Origin: Arenicellales bacterium
GTDB lineage: Bacteria > Pseudomonadota > Gammaproteobacteria > BMS3Bbin11
DNA: 36,500 bases
Direction: 5' to 3'
Assembly (NCBI GenBank): GCA_029287915.1
Contig: JARFQE010000052.1
Location: 1-36,500 of the forward strand
The first letter of the stretch is position 1, and the number at the start of each line of letters is the position of its first letter. The position numbers were made by a program, and so were the translations under genes. Of the stretch, positions 27,956 to 35,097 are shown piece after piece. A model generated the notes under the pieces. It searched no databases. It saw only the letters and a list, made by a program, of their open reading frames with translations, and was not told where the DNA came from.

Positions 27956-28557
27956 TAGACCAGACTATTGCCTATACTATTGGTGATCGCTGCTATCTCA
28001 GCATTACCGACCGCTGCACACTTGCCTGCAAGTTCTGTCCCAAGACGCAGGGTTCGATGCAGGTTCATGAATACGATCTAACATTCAACCACCGACCTGA
28101 TACAGATGAAATAATAGCGGCTATTGGTGATGTTAGTGATTATTCATGGATCGTTTTCTGCGGTTTTGGCGAACCAACACTACGATTAAAAACCCTGCTT
28201 GAAGTATCAGATTACATCAAGCAACGAGGTGGTCGTGTTCGCCTGAATACCGATGGACTAGCCAACCTGGTACACAGGAGAAATGTCATACCCGAGCTAG
28301 CAGAGTGCATTGATGCCATGTCAGTCTCACTCAACGCTCAAAATGAACCCATCTACAATCTTCATTGTGCACCGGCACTGGAACATTCCTGGCAGGCCAT
28401 GCTGGATTTTCTTGAGCTGGCATCGGTTTCGATTCCGCATGTCACGGCTACCGCCATAAATGGGCTGGCAGGTGTTGATATCGCTGCCTGTCGCTCTCTT
28501 GCAAAACAACGCGGCGTTAAATTTTTTAGACAGCGCGAACTGGATCTTGTTGGATAG
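27952..28557 (+). CDS. Radical SAM protein of the TatD-linked type
   Basis: 201 residues with a CxxxCxxC iron-sulfur cluster motif at Cys22, Cys26 and Cys29 (RCTLACKFCPKTQG) and the SAM-binding GFGEP at 71-75. The short length and the CPKTQG sequence after the cluster match the family named for genes near tatD nucleases. Its reaction is unknown. No tatD gene lies in this window; the nearest nuclease gene is the PHP-domain one three genes upstream. A short radical SAM protein like this has only a partial barrel, typical for the family, and I see no sign of truncation. The start overlaps the DUF3301 stop. Confidence 0.82.
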   Translation: MIDQTIAYTIGDRCYLSITDRCTLACKFCPKTQGSMQVHEYDLTFNHRPDTDEIIAAIGDVSDYSWIVFCGFGEPTLRLKTLLEVSDYIKQRGGRVRLNTDGLANLVHRRNVIPELAECIDAMSVSLNAQNEPIYNLHCAPALEHSWQAMLDFLELASVSIPHVTATAINGLAGVDIAACRSLAKQRGVKFFRQRELDLVG

Positions 28558-28565
28558 CAATGAAA

Positions 28566-28614
28566 CAAGTGTCAAGTGTCAAGTGTCAAGTCTCAACTGT
28601 TAAGCTTCAAGCAA
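28566..28614. repeat. Degenerate heptamer tandem repeat (CAAGTGT)
   Basis: Three exact copies of CAAGTGT (28566-28586) are followed by decaying copies CAAGTCT, CAACTGT, TAAGCTT and CAAGCAA. It lies directly after the radical SAM gene in non-coding sequence. This looks like a small variable-number tandem repeat; no function is suggested. Confidence 0.75.
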
Positions 28615-28711
28615 GTAAACCTCTGTGTTCCGCGTCGTCACCAGTGGTGATATATTTTTAGTTCTGTTCTCAACTTACCCTTATGTTCTGGCTGTTAAAA
28701 ACATATAGAAT

Positions 28712-28742
28712 AAAAAAAGCCGCCTGAAAAGGCGGCTTTTCA
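28712..28742. terminator. Bidirectional intrinsic terminator
   Basis: AAAAGCCGCC (28715-28724) and GGCGGCTTTT (28731-28740) form a perfect 10-bp stem around a TGAAAA loop, with A-run and T-run flanks that serve both strands. It should end the plus-strand PHP-to-radical-SAM transcript and the minus-strand cytochrome c4 transcript. Confidence 0.9.
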
Positions 28743-28760
28743 AACATGCATTTTTTCAAT

Positions 28761-29384
28761 TTATTTCAGACCCTGCATGTAGATTGACAGCTGCTTAATC
28801 TGGTCGTTTGTAAGCAGGAAGGCAATAGAATTCATCATGGCGTGTTTACGGGTACCTTCTTTGAACGCATGTAACTGCTTTTCTGTGTATTCAGCAGTTT
28901 GTCCTGAAACTCGAGGAAACTGAATAGGAATACCTTCGCCTGAAGGCCCATGACAGCTCATACACGCAGAAATATTCATTTTCTTGAAACCGCCACGATA
29001 TATTTTTTCACCTATACGGGCCTGCTCTTCATCTTCTTTTTTGATACCGATATTCGTTATCGGGAGACTCGAATAGTAGGCATCAAGGTCGGCCATGTCT
29101 TTTTCGCTTAACGCCGCTACCATACCAGCCATGATTGGATCCTGGCGACTGCCGTCCTTGAAAGCCATCAATTGACTAAGAATATATCCAGGCACCTGGT
29201 CTGCCAGTTTGGGATAAAGTGGTGATCCCGCGACACCATTTCCGTCCGCACCGTGACAGGAAGCACATACTGCTGCTTTAGCTTTGCCATTCTCGGCATT
29301 GCCATCGGAGGCATGTGTTGCATGAGCAGAGCCGGCAAGCATAAAGCCAGCAATTGCCATAGACAAGACCAGTAATTTTTTCAT
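28761..29384 (-). CDS. Cytochrome c4, dihaem periplasmic
   Basis: 207 residues with a cleavable signal peptide (MKKLLVLSMAIAGFMLAGSA, cleavage near AHA-THA) and two class I cytochrome c domains. Haem motifs are CASCH at 40-44 and CMSCH at 141-145. Both halves have the AFKDGSR/AFKEGTR segment typical of cytochrome c4. In gammaproteobacteria c4 passes electrons to terminal oxidases, such as cbb3 type, in the periplasm. A good ribosome-binding site (AGGAGAG) precedes the ATG. It is divergent from engB, a conserved arrangement in many gammaproteobacteria. Confidence 0.95.
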   Translation of the reverse strand: MKKLLVLSMAIAGFMLAGSAHATHASDGNAENGKAKAAVCASCHGADGNGVAGSPLYPKLADQVPGYILSQLMAFKDGSRQDPIMAGMVAALSEKDMADLDAYYSSLPITNIGIKKEDEEQARIGEKIYRGGFKKMNISACMSCHGPSGEGIPIQFPRVSGQTAEYTEKQLHAFKEGTRKHAMMNSIAFLLTNDQIKQLSIYMQGLK

Positions 29385-29449
29385 TGCAAACTCTCCTGAA
29401 GATTTTGCCGGGTACCAGATAATTTTGCAGACCCGAAACTGAGTGCCGC

Positions 29450-29478
29450 TTTATATATCAAAGGTTCTGTCAGGTCAA
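29450..29478 (-). promoter_or_regulatory. Sigma-70 promoter of the cytochrome c4 gene
   Basis: On the minus strand TTGACC (29473-29478) and TATAAA (29450-29455) are separated by exactly 17 bases. They lie about 65-95 bases before the cytochrome c4 start codon, so transcription would start near 29443. This is the best conventional promoter seen in the window. Confidence 0.7.
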
Positions 29479-29594
29479 TTTAAGAATTCTCTTATATATC
29501 TATCTAGCAATCTTATCGTTACTGATAGTTATTGCCAGCAATCACTGAATAGCGTTGAATATAAGGTATTTCCATCACTAAACAAGAGAATTCA

Positions 29595-30197
29595 ATGGAA
29601 CGTCTGCCAGCCAAACCAACATTCATAAAGGGCGCCTACACATTACAGCAACTGCCGGATGATACAGGAATAGAAGTCGCCTTTGCCGGACGATCAAATG
29701 TCGGAAAATCCAGCATACTTAACACTCTGGCAGGCGTTAAGTCGCTGGCTCGTACCAGCAAGACTCCAGGTAGAACTCAGGAAATCAACTTTTTTGATCT
29801 CGGTAATGATCGGCGCCTGGTTGACCTGCCCGGCTATGGCTATGCAAAGGTATCAGAAGCCAAGCAGCGTCACTGGGCTGAAACGCTTGGTGAATATTTA
29901 CTGACACGAAAGAGCCTGGTTGGATTAATACTATTGATGGATATCAGGCATCCATTAAAAGAATATGACCGTAACATGGTTCACTGGTGTACGCATGCAA
30001 AACTGCCTGTCTATGTGATACTGAACAAGGCAGACAAACTTAGTCGCGGAAAAGCAGGCGCAAGCCTGCTTGAGGTTAAACGAAAGCTTGCAGATTTTCC
30101 TATCGAAGGAGTACAGCTATTTTCCAGCCTCAACCGCACCGGCGTGGACGAGGCGCTGCAACAATTATGCAGTTGGCTGGATTTGCCTTATAGGTGA
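29595..30197 (+). CDS. engB: EngB/YihA, ribosome-biogenesis GTPase
   Basis: 200-residue circularly ordinary TrmE-Era-type GTPase needed for 50S subunit assembly. Motifs appear in order: G1 [10 protein letters not shown]2 threonine in [12 protein letters not shown]3 [11 protein letters not shown]4 [10 protein letters not shown] and G5 in FSSLNRTG. The length matches E. coli YihA (210). It is divergent from cytochrome c4 and ends 17 bases before the convergent small membrane protein gene. Confidence 0.96.
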   Translation: MERLPAKPTFIKGAYTLQQLPDDTGIEVAFAGRSNVGKSSILNTLAGVKSLARTSKTPGRTQEINFFDLGNDRRLVDLPGYGYAKVSEAKQRHWAETLGEYLLTRKSLVGLILLMDIRHPLKEYDRNMVHWCTHAKLPVYVILNKADKLSRGKAGASLLEVKRKLADFPIEGVQLFSSLNRTGVDEALQQLCSWLDLPYR

Positions 30198-30214
30198 AAA
30201 CATTGTGTATATCA

Positions 30215-30637
30215 TCAATCCGCTTCGATATCATCGACATCCAGCTGGCCAGTCATTTTGCGCCGGATGTGTGACCAGGACATGCCTGTTGCCAAAATCA
30301 GCGATAGAACAAACAAAACAATGTACTGGAAAAATTCCGGGTTATCGACCGACAACAGGCCAAAATCGACCAGCACCCAGATGAGACTGGCAACAAAGGC
30401 CAGCGCAAGAATAATACCAATAACACCAAGGGAGCGCGCAGTTGCACGTAGATAAATAACCCATCCAATCAACAGAACGACACCGGCAAACAGGATTAGC
30501 GGGTCTAGCCGATCTGGCGCATTACTTATCCAGTGATACCATGAATATCCAGACGGGTTGTAACTGGCAAACACAAGGCACATAGCTGCTACCAGCCTGA
30601 TAAGAAAATCAAAAAAGTTGAATCGATGAGTCGCCAT
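30215..30637 (-). CDS. Small four-helix membrane protein, probably DUF6524
   Basis: 140 residues with four hydrophobic segments at about 10-25, 45-63, 70-90 and 103-120, and a basic then acidic tail (HIRRKMTGQLDVDDIEAD). Conserved-looking motifs are FASYNPSGYSWYHW, GWVIYLRATARSLG and GMSWSHIRRKMTGQ. From memory these fit DUF6524, an inner-membrane family of unknown function; I am moderately sure of the family and do not assign a role. It is convergent with engB. Confidence 0.75.
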   Translation of the reverse strand: MATHRFNFFDFLIRLVAAMCLVFASYNPSGYSWYHWISNAPDRLDPLILFAGVVLLIGWVIYLRATARSLGVIGIILALAFVASLIWVLVDFGLLSVDNPEFFQYIVLFVLSLILATGMSWSHIRRKMTGQLDVDDIEAD

Positions 30638-31098
30638 TGCAAATCCACTAAATTATTTGGATACAGTGTCTAACAACAGTTTCTCACTGAATCCATACAT
30701 ATTACAGACTCTTACCGAGCAGGACATATTTGAGTAAATTGAAGAAAAAAAACCACTGCCTATTGACAGATACATTAGCCACATAAAATCATACAGGATC
30801 TCCGATGTATCATATACGATTGCTAATTATTGGACAAAAATACTGGATTCCGTTACTGTAGATAATGTAACTGCAGCCCTAATCAGCAAATGGGGAGGAG
30901 AAAGGGTCGGTAACAGGCTCGGTAGAATTCCGGTCAAAGTGAAAGGATATTGAGTATCTTTTCCCATTCACTGGAATTTTTTTTTGCATTTTAACTAGAC
31001 AAAATTATTAAGTTAATGCCCAGCACTGGTGAGCCAATAAGTAAGGTCTATTTCATATTTATTATTTCGTTATTATCCAGCCCTGTAATTATTAGCCG
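30638..31098. other. AT-rich intergenic region of 461 bases
   Basis: This gap separates the four-helix membrane protein gene from the divergently oriented cation transporter gene and should contain promoters for both. I could not pick a convincing -10/-35 pair. A TTGACA at 30763 has no good partner. An interrupted plus-strand reading frame is described as a separate entry. No RNA gene structure was recognised. Confidence 0.6.
30738..30953 (+). pseudogene. Possible gene remnant with no start codon
   Basis: A frame of 71 sense codons runs from after a TAA at 30735 to TGA at 30951, with no ATG, GTG or TTG start in frame. Its translation looks protein-like: PLPIDRYISHIKSYRISD near the beginning and a C-terminal KWGGERVGNRLGRIPVKV. 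The same frame is also open upstream of the TAA back past 30651 (NPYILQTLTEQDIFE just before the stop). This suggests a decayed gene with at least one nonsense change, or a chance open frame. I do not recognise the family; its C-terminus has a flavour of small phage DNA-binding proteins, but that is only an impression. Confidence 0.3.
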
Positions 31099-32253
31099 AT
31101 GCAGACCGAATCAAGTGAACAGCGTACTATAGCAAGCAAAAGGGCGACCTTGGCCAGTGTAGCTGTCAACACTGTGCTGGCCATTGGACAGATATTTCTC
31201 GGCATTATCGGTAATTCCCAGGCACTGGTAGCCGATGGTGTACACACACTTTCGGATTTGAGTACTGATACACTGGTTCTTTATGCTATCTGGCATGGCA
31301 GTAAAGAAGCGGATGCTGATCATCCATATGGCCACGGCCGCATTGAAACAGCGGCAACAGTTTTCCTTGGACTTGTACTGACAGTAGTTGGGGCAGGGAT
31401 TGCCATCAATGCTGCACTTCGACTCACAAGCCCGGAAACGATATTAACACCTGCACCAATTACCCTGGTTATGGCCATCATCACCATCCTTAGCAAGGAA
31501 GGTCTATATCGATATACAATTAAAATAGCTGACCGATATGCATCCAATATCCTGCGAGCCAATGCGTGGCATCATCGCAGTGATGCCATTTCCTCTATCA
31601 TTGTGCTTATTGGTATTGCCGGCAGCATCCTGGGACTTCCCTATTTTGATGCTCTGGCTGCCATTGGACTGGGCACCATGATCATTCGAATGGGGCTTTT
31701 GTTAAGCTGGAATGCCCTTAAAGAGCTGATTGACACTGCCCTTAGTCAGGAAGAAGTGGAAGCAATACGCCATGCTATTATCGATATTGATGGTGTTGTC
31801 GACCTGCATATGCTGAGAACACGCCTGATGGGAGGTCGGGCACTGGTTGACGTACATCTGCAGGTTGACGGCAATATCAGTGTTTCTGAAGGGCACCAGA
31901 TATCAGAAAACGTTCGCACTCAGATCATTGACAAGTTTGAAAGTGTCGATGAGGTACTGGTACACATAGACCCGGAAGATGATGAAACCAATAAAGTTAA
32001 CATCAACCTTCCGCTGCGTAGTGAGATGACCAGTAATATCAATGAAGCAATTGCCACGGTTGAAGGATCTGTGCCTGCAGAAAAAATAATATTGCACTAC
32101 CTGCGTGGCATTATCGACATTGATCTGACCTTCCCAGCCAATATGGACGACTCCGATGAAAACCGACGGGCAACAGCAAAAAAGATAGTAGAAGCCCTGC
32201 AGAAAGACCCAAATATTGGCAATATCGAAATTTACTTCCATTGTTTGCACTGA
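31099..32253 (+). CDS. Cation diffusion facilitator (divalent metal exporter)
   Basis: 384-residue CDF transporter, proton-coupled exporter of zinc, iron or manganese. The metal-site motifs are VADGVHTLSDLSTD in helix 2 (residues 44-57) and NAWHHRSDAISS in helix 5. Six membrane helices occupy roughly residues 15-205. The usual cytoplasmic dimerisation domain follows (IIDIDGVVDLHMLRTRLMGG). About 80 more residues (IILHYLRGIIDIDLTF to the final IEIYFHCLH) form what looks like a second small alpha/beta domain; common CDF proteins such as FieF have 300 residues. Metal specificity cannot be read from sequence. It is a single gene upstream of glnA. Confidence 0.92.
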   Translation: MQTESSEQRTIASKRATLASVAVNTVLAIGQIFLGIIGNSQALVADGVHTLSDLSTDTLVLYAIWHGSKEADADHPYGHGRIETAATVFLGLVLTVVGAGIAINAALRLTSPETILTPAPITLVMAIITILSKEGLYRYTIKIADRYASNILRANAWHHRSDAISSIIVLIGIAGSILGLPYFDALAAIGLGTMIIRMGLLLSWNALKELIDTALSQEEVEAIRHAIIDIDGVVDLHMLRTRLMGGRALVDVHLQVDGNISVSEGHQISENVRTQIIDKFESVDEVLVHIDPEDDETNKVNINLPLRSEMTSNINEAIATVEGSVPAEKIILHYLRGIIDIDLTFPANMDDSDENRRATAKKIVEALQKDPNIGNIEIYFHCLH

Positions 32254-32262
32254 AAACAGGCA
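32246..32262 (+). promoter_or_regulatory. Second, weaker NtrC-type site
   Basis: TGCACTGAAAACAGGCA keeps the left half-site TGCAC and part of the right (GCA) of the NtrC consensus. It overlaps the last codons of the cation transporter gene. It is exactly 32 bp from the strong site, the same spacing as the two strong NtrC sites at E. coli glnA, which places the dimers on one face of the helix. Confidence 0.6.
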
Positions 32263-32277
32263 TAGCGATTGTATTCA

Positions 32278-32294
32278 TGCACTAAACTGGTGCA
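32278..32294 (+). promoter_or_regulatory. NtrC binding site upstream of glnA
   Basis: TGCACTAAACTGGTGCA matches the NtrC consensus TGCACCA-N3-TGGTGCA at nearly all symmetric positions. Its centre lies about 97 bases before the predicted sigma-54 start, a typical enhancer distance. Confidence 0.8.
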
Positions 32295-32357
32295 AAATAC
32301 CGCCTCGTTTGATGGCTGCCATCTTCTCTGTGCCTAAAATAACAGCTTTTACAGAAC

Positions 32358-32372
32358 TGGCACGATTCTTGT
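32358..32372 (+). promoter_or_regulatory. Sigma-54 (-24/-12) promoter of glnA
   Basis: TGGCACGATTCTTGT matches the TGGCAC-N5-TTGC consensus, with the -24 GG intact and the -12 GC replaced by GT. Transcription should begin near 32383, giving a leader of about 140 bases before glnA. With the NtrC sites upstream, this predicts induction under nitrogen limitation through NtrB/NtrC encoded just downstream. Confidence 0.78.
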
Positions 32373-32522
32373 TTTATATAGGCTATCTAGTTCATGGAGT
32401 TGTATATAGATTGTTAAAATTAGAGCCGTTACTGGCATCAGCCTGGGCTACTCATTCATGATTAATATTCAATTTTTGTTTAACCGTGCATCTGCACACC
32501 AGATATTTAGAAGAGGAAATCA

Positions 32523-33929
32523 ATGTCCGCCGATATTTTGAAAATGATTAAGGACAACGGGGTCAAGTTTATTGACTTTCGTTTTACAGACACCCATGGC
32601 AAGGAGCAGCATGTATCAGTTCCTGCTCACACAATGGATGAGAGTGTATTTGAAGAAGGAAAGATGTTCGATGGTTCATCTATCGCCGGCTGGAAAGGCA
32701 TTAATGAATCAGACATGATCCTGATGCCAGATGTGAGTACAGCGGTCATGGATCCGTTCTTTGATGATCCTACCCTGATCATTCGCTGTGACATCCTCGA
32801 GCCAGCAACTGGCGAGGGCTACGAAAGGGATCCGCGTTCGATTGCCAGGCGTGCAGAAGCCTATCTGCAATCAACCGGTATCGCTGACACAGCATACTTC
32901 GGACCGGAACCCGAATTCTTTGTCTTTGACGACGTCCGCTGGGGTGTAGATATGAGCGGAGTCTTTTACAAGGTCGACGCCGAAGAATCCGAGTGGAACT
33001 CGGAAAAGGTCTATGAAGACGGAAACATCGGACACCGCCCGGGTGTTAAAGGCGGCTACTTCCCGGTTCCCCCGGTTGATTCCCTGCAGGACCTGCGTTC
33101 TGCCATGTGCCTGACCATGGAAGAAATGGGTGTGGAAGTTGAAGTACACCATCACGAGGTTGCAACCGCCGGTCAATGTGAAATCGGCACCAAGTTCGAC
33201 ACCCTGGTGAAACGTGCTGACGGCAACCAGATCCTTAAATACTGCGTGCATAACGTCGCGCATGCCTATGGCAAGACAGCAACCTTCATGCCCAAGCCCC
33301 TGGTAGGTGACAACGGCAGCGGCATGCACGTCCACCAGTCTCTCGCCAAAGGCGGTGAAAATATCTTTAACGGCGATGAGTACGGCGAACTGTCTGAGAC
33401 TGCGCTGTACTACATCGGCGGCATAATCAAGCATGCCCGTGCACTCAATGCATTCACCAATTCATCGACCAACAGCTACAAGCGCCTGGTTCCCGGCTTT
33501 GAAGCACCGGTCATGCTGGCCTATTCAGCGCGCAACCGCTCGGCTTCCATCCGTATTCCTTTTGAAAGTAATCCAAAAGGACGCCGTATCGAGGTACGCT
33601 TCCCGGACCCAACAGCGAACCCTTACCTTGCATTCTCTGCCATGCTGATGGCCGGTCTCGACGGTATCCTGAACAAGATCCACCCTGGTGATGCCATGGA
33701 CAAGGACCTGTATGACCTACCAGCTGAAGAAGCTGCTGCAATTCCTACAGTCTGTCATTCATTCGACCAGGCCCTGGAAGCATTGGATGCTGATCGCGAG
33801 TTCCTGAAGGCCGGTGGCGTATTCACCGATGACGTCATTGATGGCTTCATCGAACTGAAGATGGAAGAAGTCACTCAGCTGCGCATGAGCACACACCCTG
33901 TAGAATACGATCTCTACTATAGTGTCTGA
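32523..33929 (+). CDS. glnA: Glutamine synthetase, type I
   Basis: 468-residue dodecameric enzyme that makes glutamine from glutamate, ammonia and ATP in the cytoplasm; the length equals E. coli GlnA (469). Visible marks include [17 protein letters not shown] near residue 50, the ATP/metal region [10 protein letters not shown], the glutamate flap NRSASIRIP and the adenylylation-site loop DLYDLPAEE with its tyrosine, so control by GlnE adenylylation is expected. A strong ribosome-binding site (AGAGGAA) lies 5 bases before the ATG. A sigma-54 promoter and NtrC sites lie upstream and a terminator downstream. Confidence 0.97.
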   Translation: MSADILKMIKDNGVKFIDFRFTDTHGKEQHVSVPAHTMDESVFEEGKMFDGSSIAGWKGINESDMILMPDVSTAVMDPFFDDPTLIIRCDILEPATGEGYERDPRSIARRAEAYLQSTGIADTAYFGPEPEFFVFDDVRWGVDMSGVFYKVDAEESEWNSEKVYEDGNIGHRPGVKGGYFPVPPVDSLQDLRSAMCLTMEEMGVEVEVHHHEVATAGQCEIGTKFDTLVKRADGNQILKYCVHNVAHAYGKTATFMPKPLVGDNGSGMHVHQSLAKGGENIFNGDEYGELSETALYYIGGIIKHARALNAFTNSSTNSYKRLVPGFEAPVMLAYSARNRSASIRIPFESNPKGRRIEVRFPDPTANPYLAFSAMLMAGLDGILNKIHPGDAMDKDLYDLPAEEAAAIPTVCHSFDQALEALDADREFLKAGGVFTDDVIDGFIELKMEEVTQLRMSTHPVEYDLYYSV

Positions 33930-33947
33930 TTAGTTCATCTATACAGC

Positions 33948-33982
33948 AAAGCAAAACGCCTCTCAGGAGGCGTTTTGCTTTT
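33948..33982 (+). terminator. Intrinsic terminator after glnA
   Basis: AAAGCAAAACGCCTC (33948-33962) and GAGGCGTTTTGCTTT (33967-33981) form a 15-bp perfect stem with a four-base loop (TCAG), ending in a T-run. It lies between glnA and ntrB, so most glnA transcripts should stop here and ntrBC would be made by read-through or a promoter not recognised. Confidence 0.9.
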
Positions 33983-33995
33983 AAAACCCTGATAC

Positions 33996-35096
33996 ATGCC
34001 AATCAACAACACCCCAAAAATCAACGAAGTACTCTGCCGCTATATGGTAGAGAACATGGAAACGGCCGTCCTGCTGTTTGATGAAGAACTTAAACTGAAA
34101 GCTATTAATCCAGCAGCCGAAAACTTGTTGCAGGCCAGTTTCCGAAAATTACTCGGCCATGATCAGGATCATGTATTCCAGCACAATAGAGAATGTGCCG
34201 ACATTCTCACCACCACCTTAAAAGAAAACAGGCCAATCACTGAAAGAGAAATCCATCTGAAACTGATCACTGGTAATACCATCACCATTGATTTTGCTGC
34301 TACGCCGCTAAATCGCGCTCAGGAAGTGTCTGAAATCATTGTGGAGATTACACAAGTAGACAGGTTGCTGCGTCTGGCACGTGATAGCCATCTTCAGGAA
34401 CAGTACGAAGCGACTCGACAGATCCTGAAAGGAATCGCGCACGAAATTAAAAATCCACTGGGTGGACTGCGTGGTGCAGCACAATTACTCGATATGGAAC
34501 TAGAAGATGAGACACTGAAAGAATATACAAATGTTATCATCATGGAAGCTGATCGTCTGTCTAACCTGGTTGACAGAATGGTAGGTCCGAACAAACCTCT
34601 CAATCTGCAGCCTGTCAATATTCATGCCTGCCTGGAACACGTGCGGACTCTGATGAAAGCTGAATTCCCGGAGATGGTTAACATCGAAACCAATTACGAC
34701 CCCAGCCTGCCAGAGATCGTTGGTGATCAGGATGCACTAACCCAGGTAATACTTAATATTTCGCGCAACGCGGTACATGCCATGCTTGATGCGCATGAGG
34801 CATCTACCGGTATGCCCAATACATTACGCTTCAGCACACGCGCAGTAGGGCGCTTTACCATAGGCAGTATTGTACATCGACAGGTGCTGCAACTTGATAT
34901 CGAAGATAACGGCCCTGGTATCCCGGAAAAACTACAGGCATCAGTTTTCTACCCATTGATTACGGGAAAACCTGAAGGCACAGGGCTGGGTCTTTCTATT
35001 GTGCAAAGTATCATCAATCAACATGATGGACTGGTAGAATTTGCCTCGCAAAGTGGTAAAACAGTTTTCTCCATCTTTCTGCCACTGGTGAAGTAA
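33996..35096 (+). CDS. ntrB: NtrB, nitrogen-regulation sensor histidine kinase
   Basis: 366-residue soluble histidine kinase (also called GlnL). An N-terminal PAS-like domain covers roughly residues 10-120. The HisKA domain follows with the phosphorylated His149 in GIAHEIKNPLGGLRGAAQLL. The catalytic ATPase domain has the N box NISRNAVHAM, G1 DNGPGIP and G2 GTGLGLSIVQSI. There are no membrane segments, as expected. In the known system it phosphorylates NtrC under nitrogen limitation and is switched to phosphatase by the PII protein. It starts 67 bases after glnA, beyond the terminator, and ends one base before ntrC. Confidence 0.95.
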   Translation: MPINNTPKINEVLCRYMVENMETAVLLFDEELKLKAINPAAENLLQASFRKLLGHDQDHVFQHNRECADILTTTLKENRPITEREIHLKLITGNTITIDFAATPLNRAQEVSEIIVEITQVDRLLRLARDSHLQEQYEATRQILKGIAHEIKNPLGGLRGAAQLLDMELEDETLKEYTNVIIMEADRLSNLVDRMVGPNKPLNLQPVNIHACLEHVRTLMKAEFPEMVNIETNYDPSLPEIVGDQDALTQVILNISRNAVHAMLDAHEASTGMPNTLRFSTRAVGRFTIGSIVHRQVLQLDIEDNGPGIPEKLQASVFYPLITGKPEGTGLGLSIVQSIINQHDGLVEFASQSGKTVFSIFLPLVK

Positions 35097-35097
35097 T

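Noticed and set aside
28638-28660. TCACCAGTGGTGA followed by TATATTTTTA as a terminator
   Set aside because: The stem is only 5 bp with a 3-base loop; the much stronger hairpin at 28715-28740 better explains termination.
32216-32461. 81-codon open frame between the cation transporter and glnA
   Set aside because: It overlaps the transporter end, has no ribosome-binding site and covers the NtrC sites and sigma-54 promoter; it is regulatory DNA, not a gene.
32486-32497. GTGCA-TC-TGCAC inverted repeat in the glnA leader
   Set aside because: The half-sites face the wrong way for NtrC and the two-base loop is too short for a hairpin; probably chance.
32871-33434. 187-codon open frame on the minus strand inside glnA
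   Set aside because: It is antisense to a fully conserved glutamine synthetase gene and has no recognisable protein features or ribosome-binding site; a codon-bias artefact.
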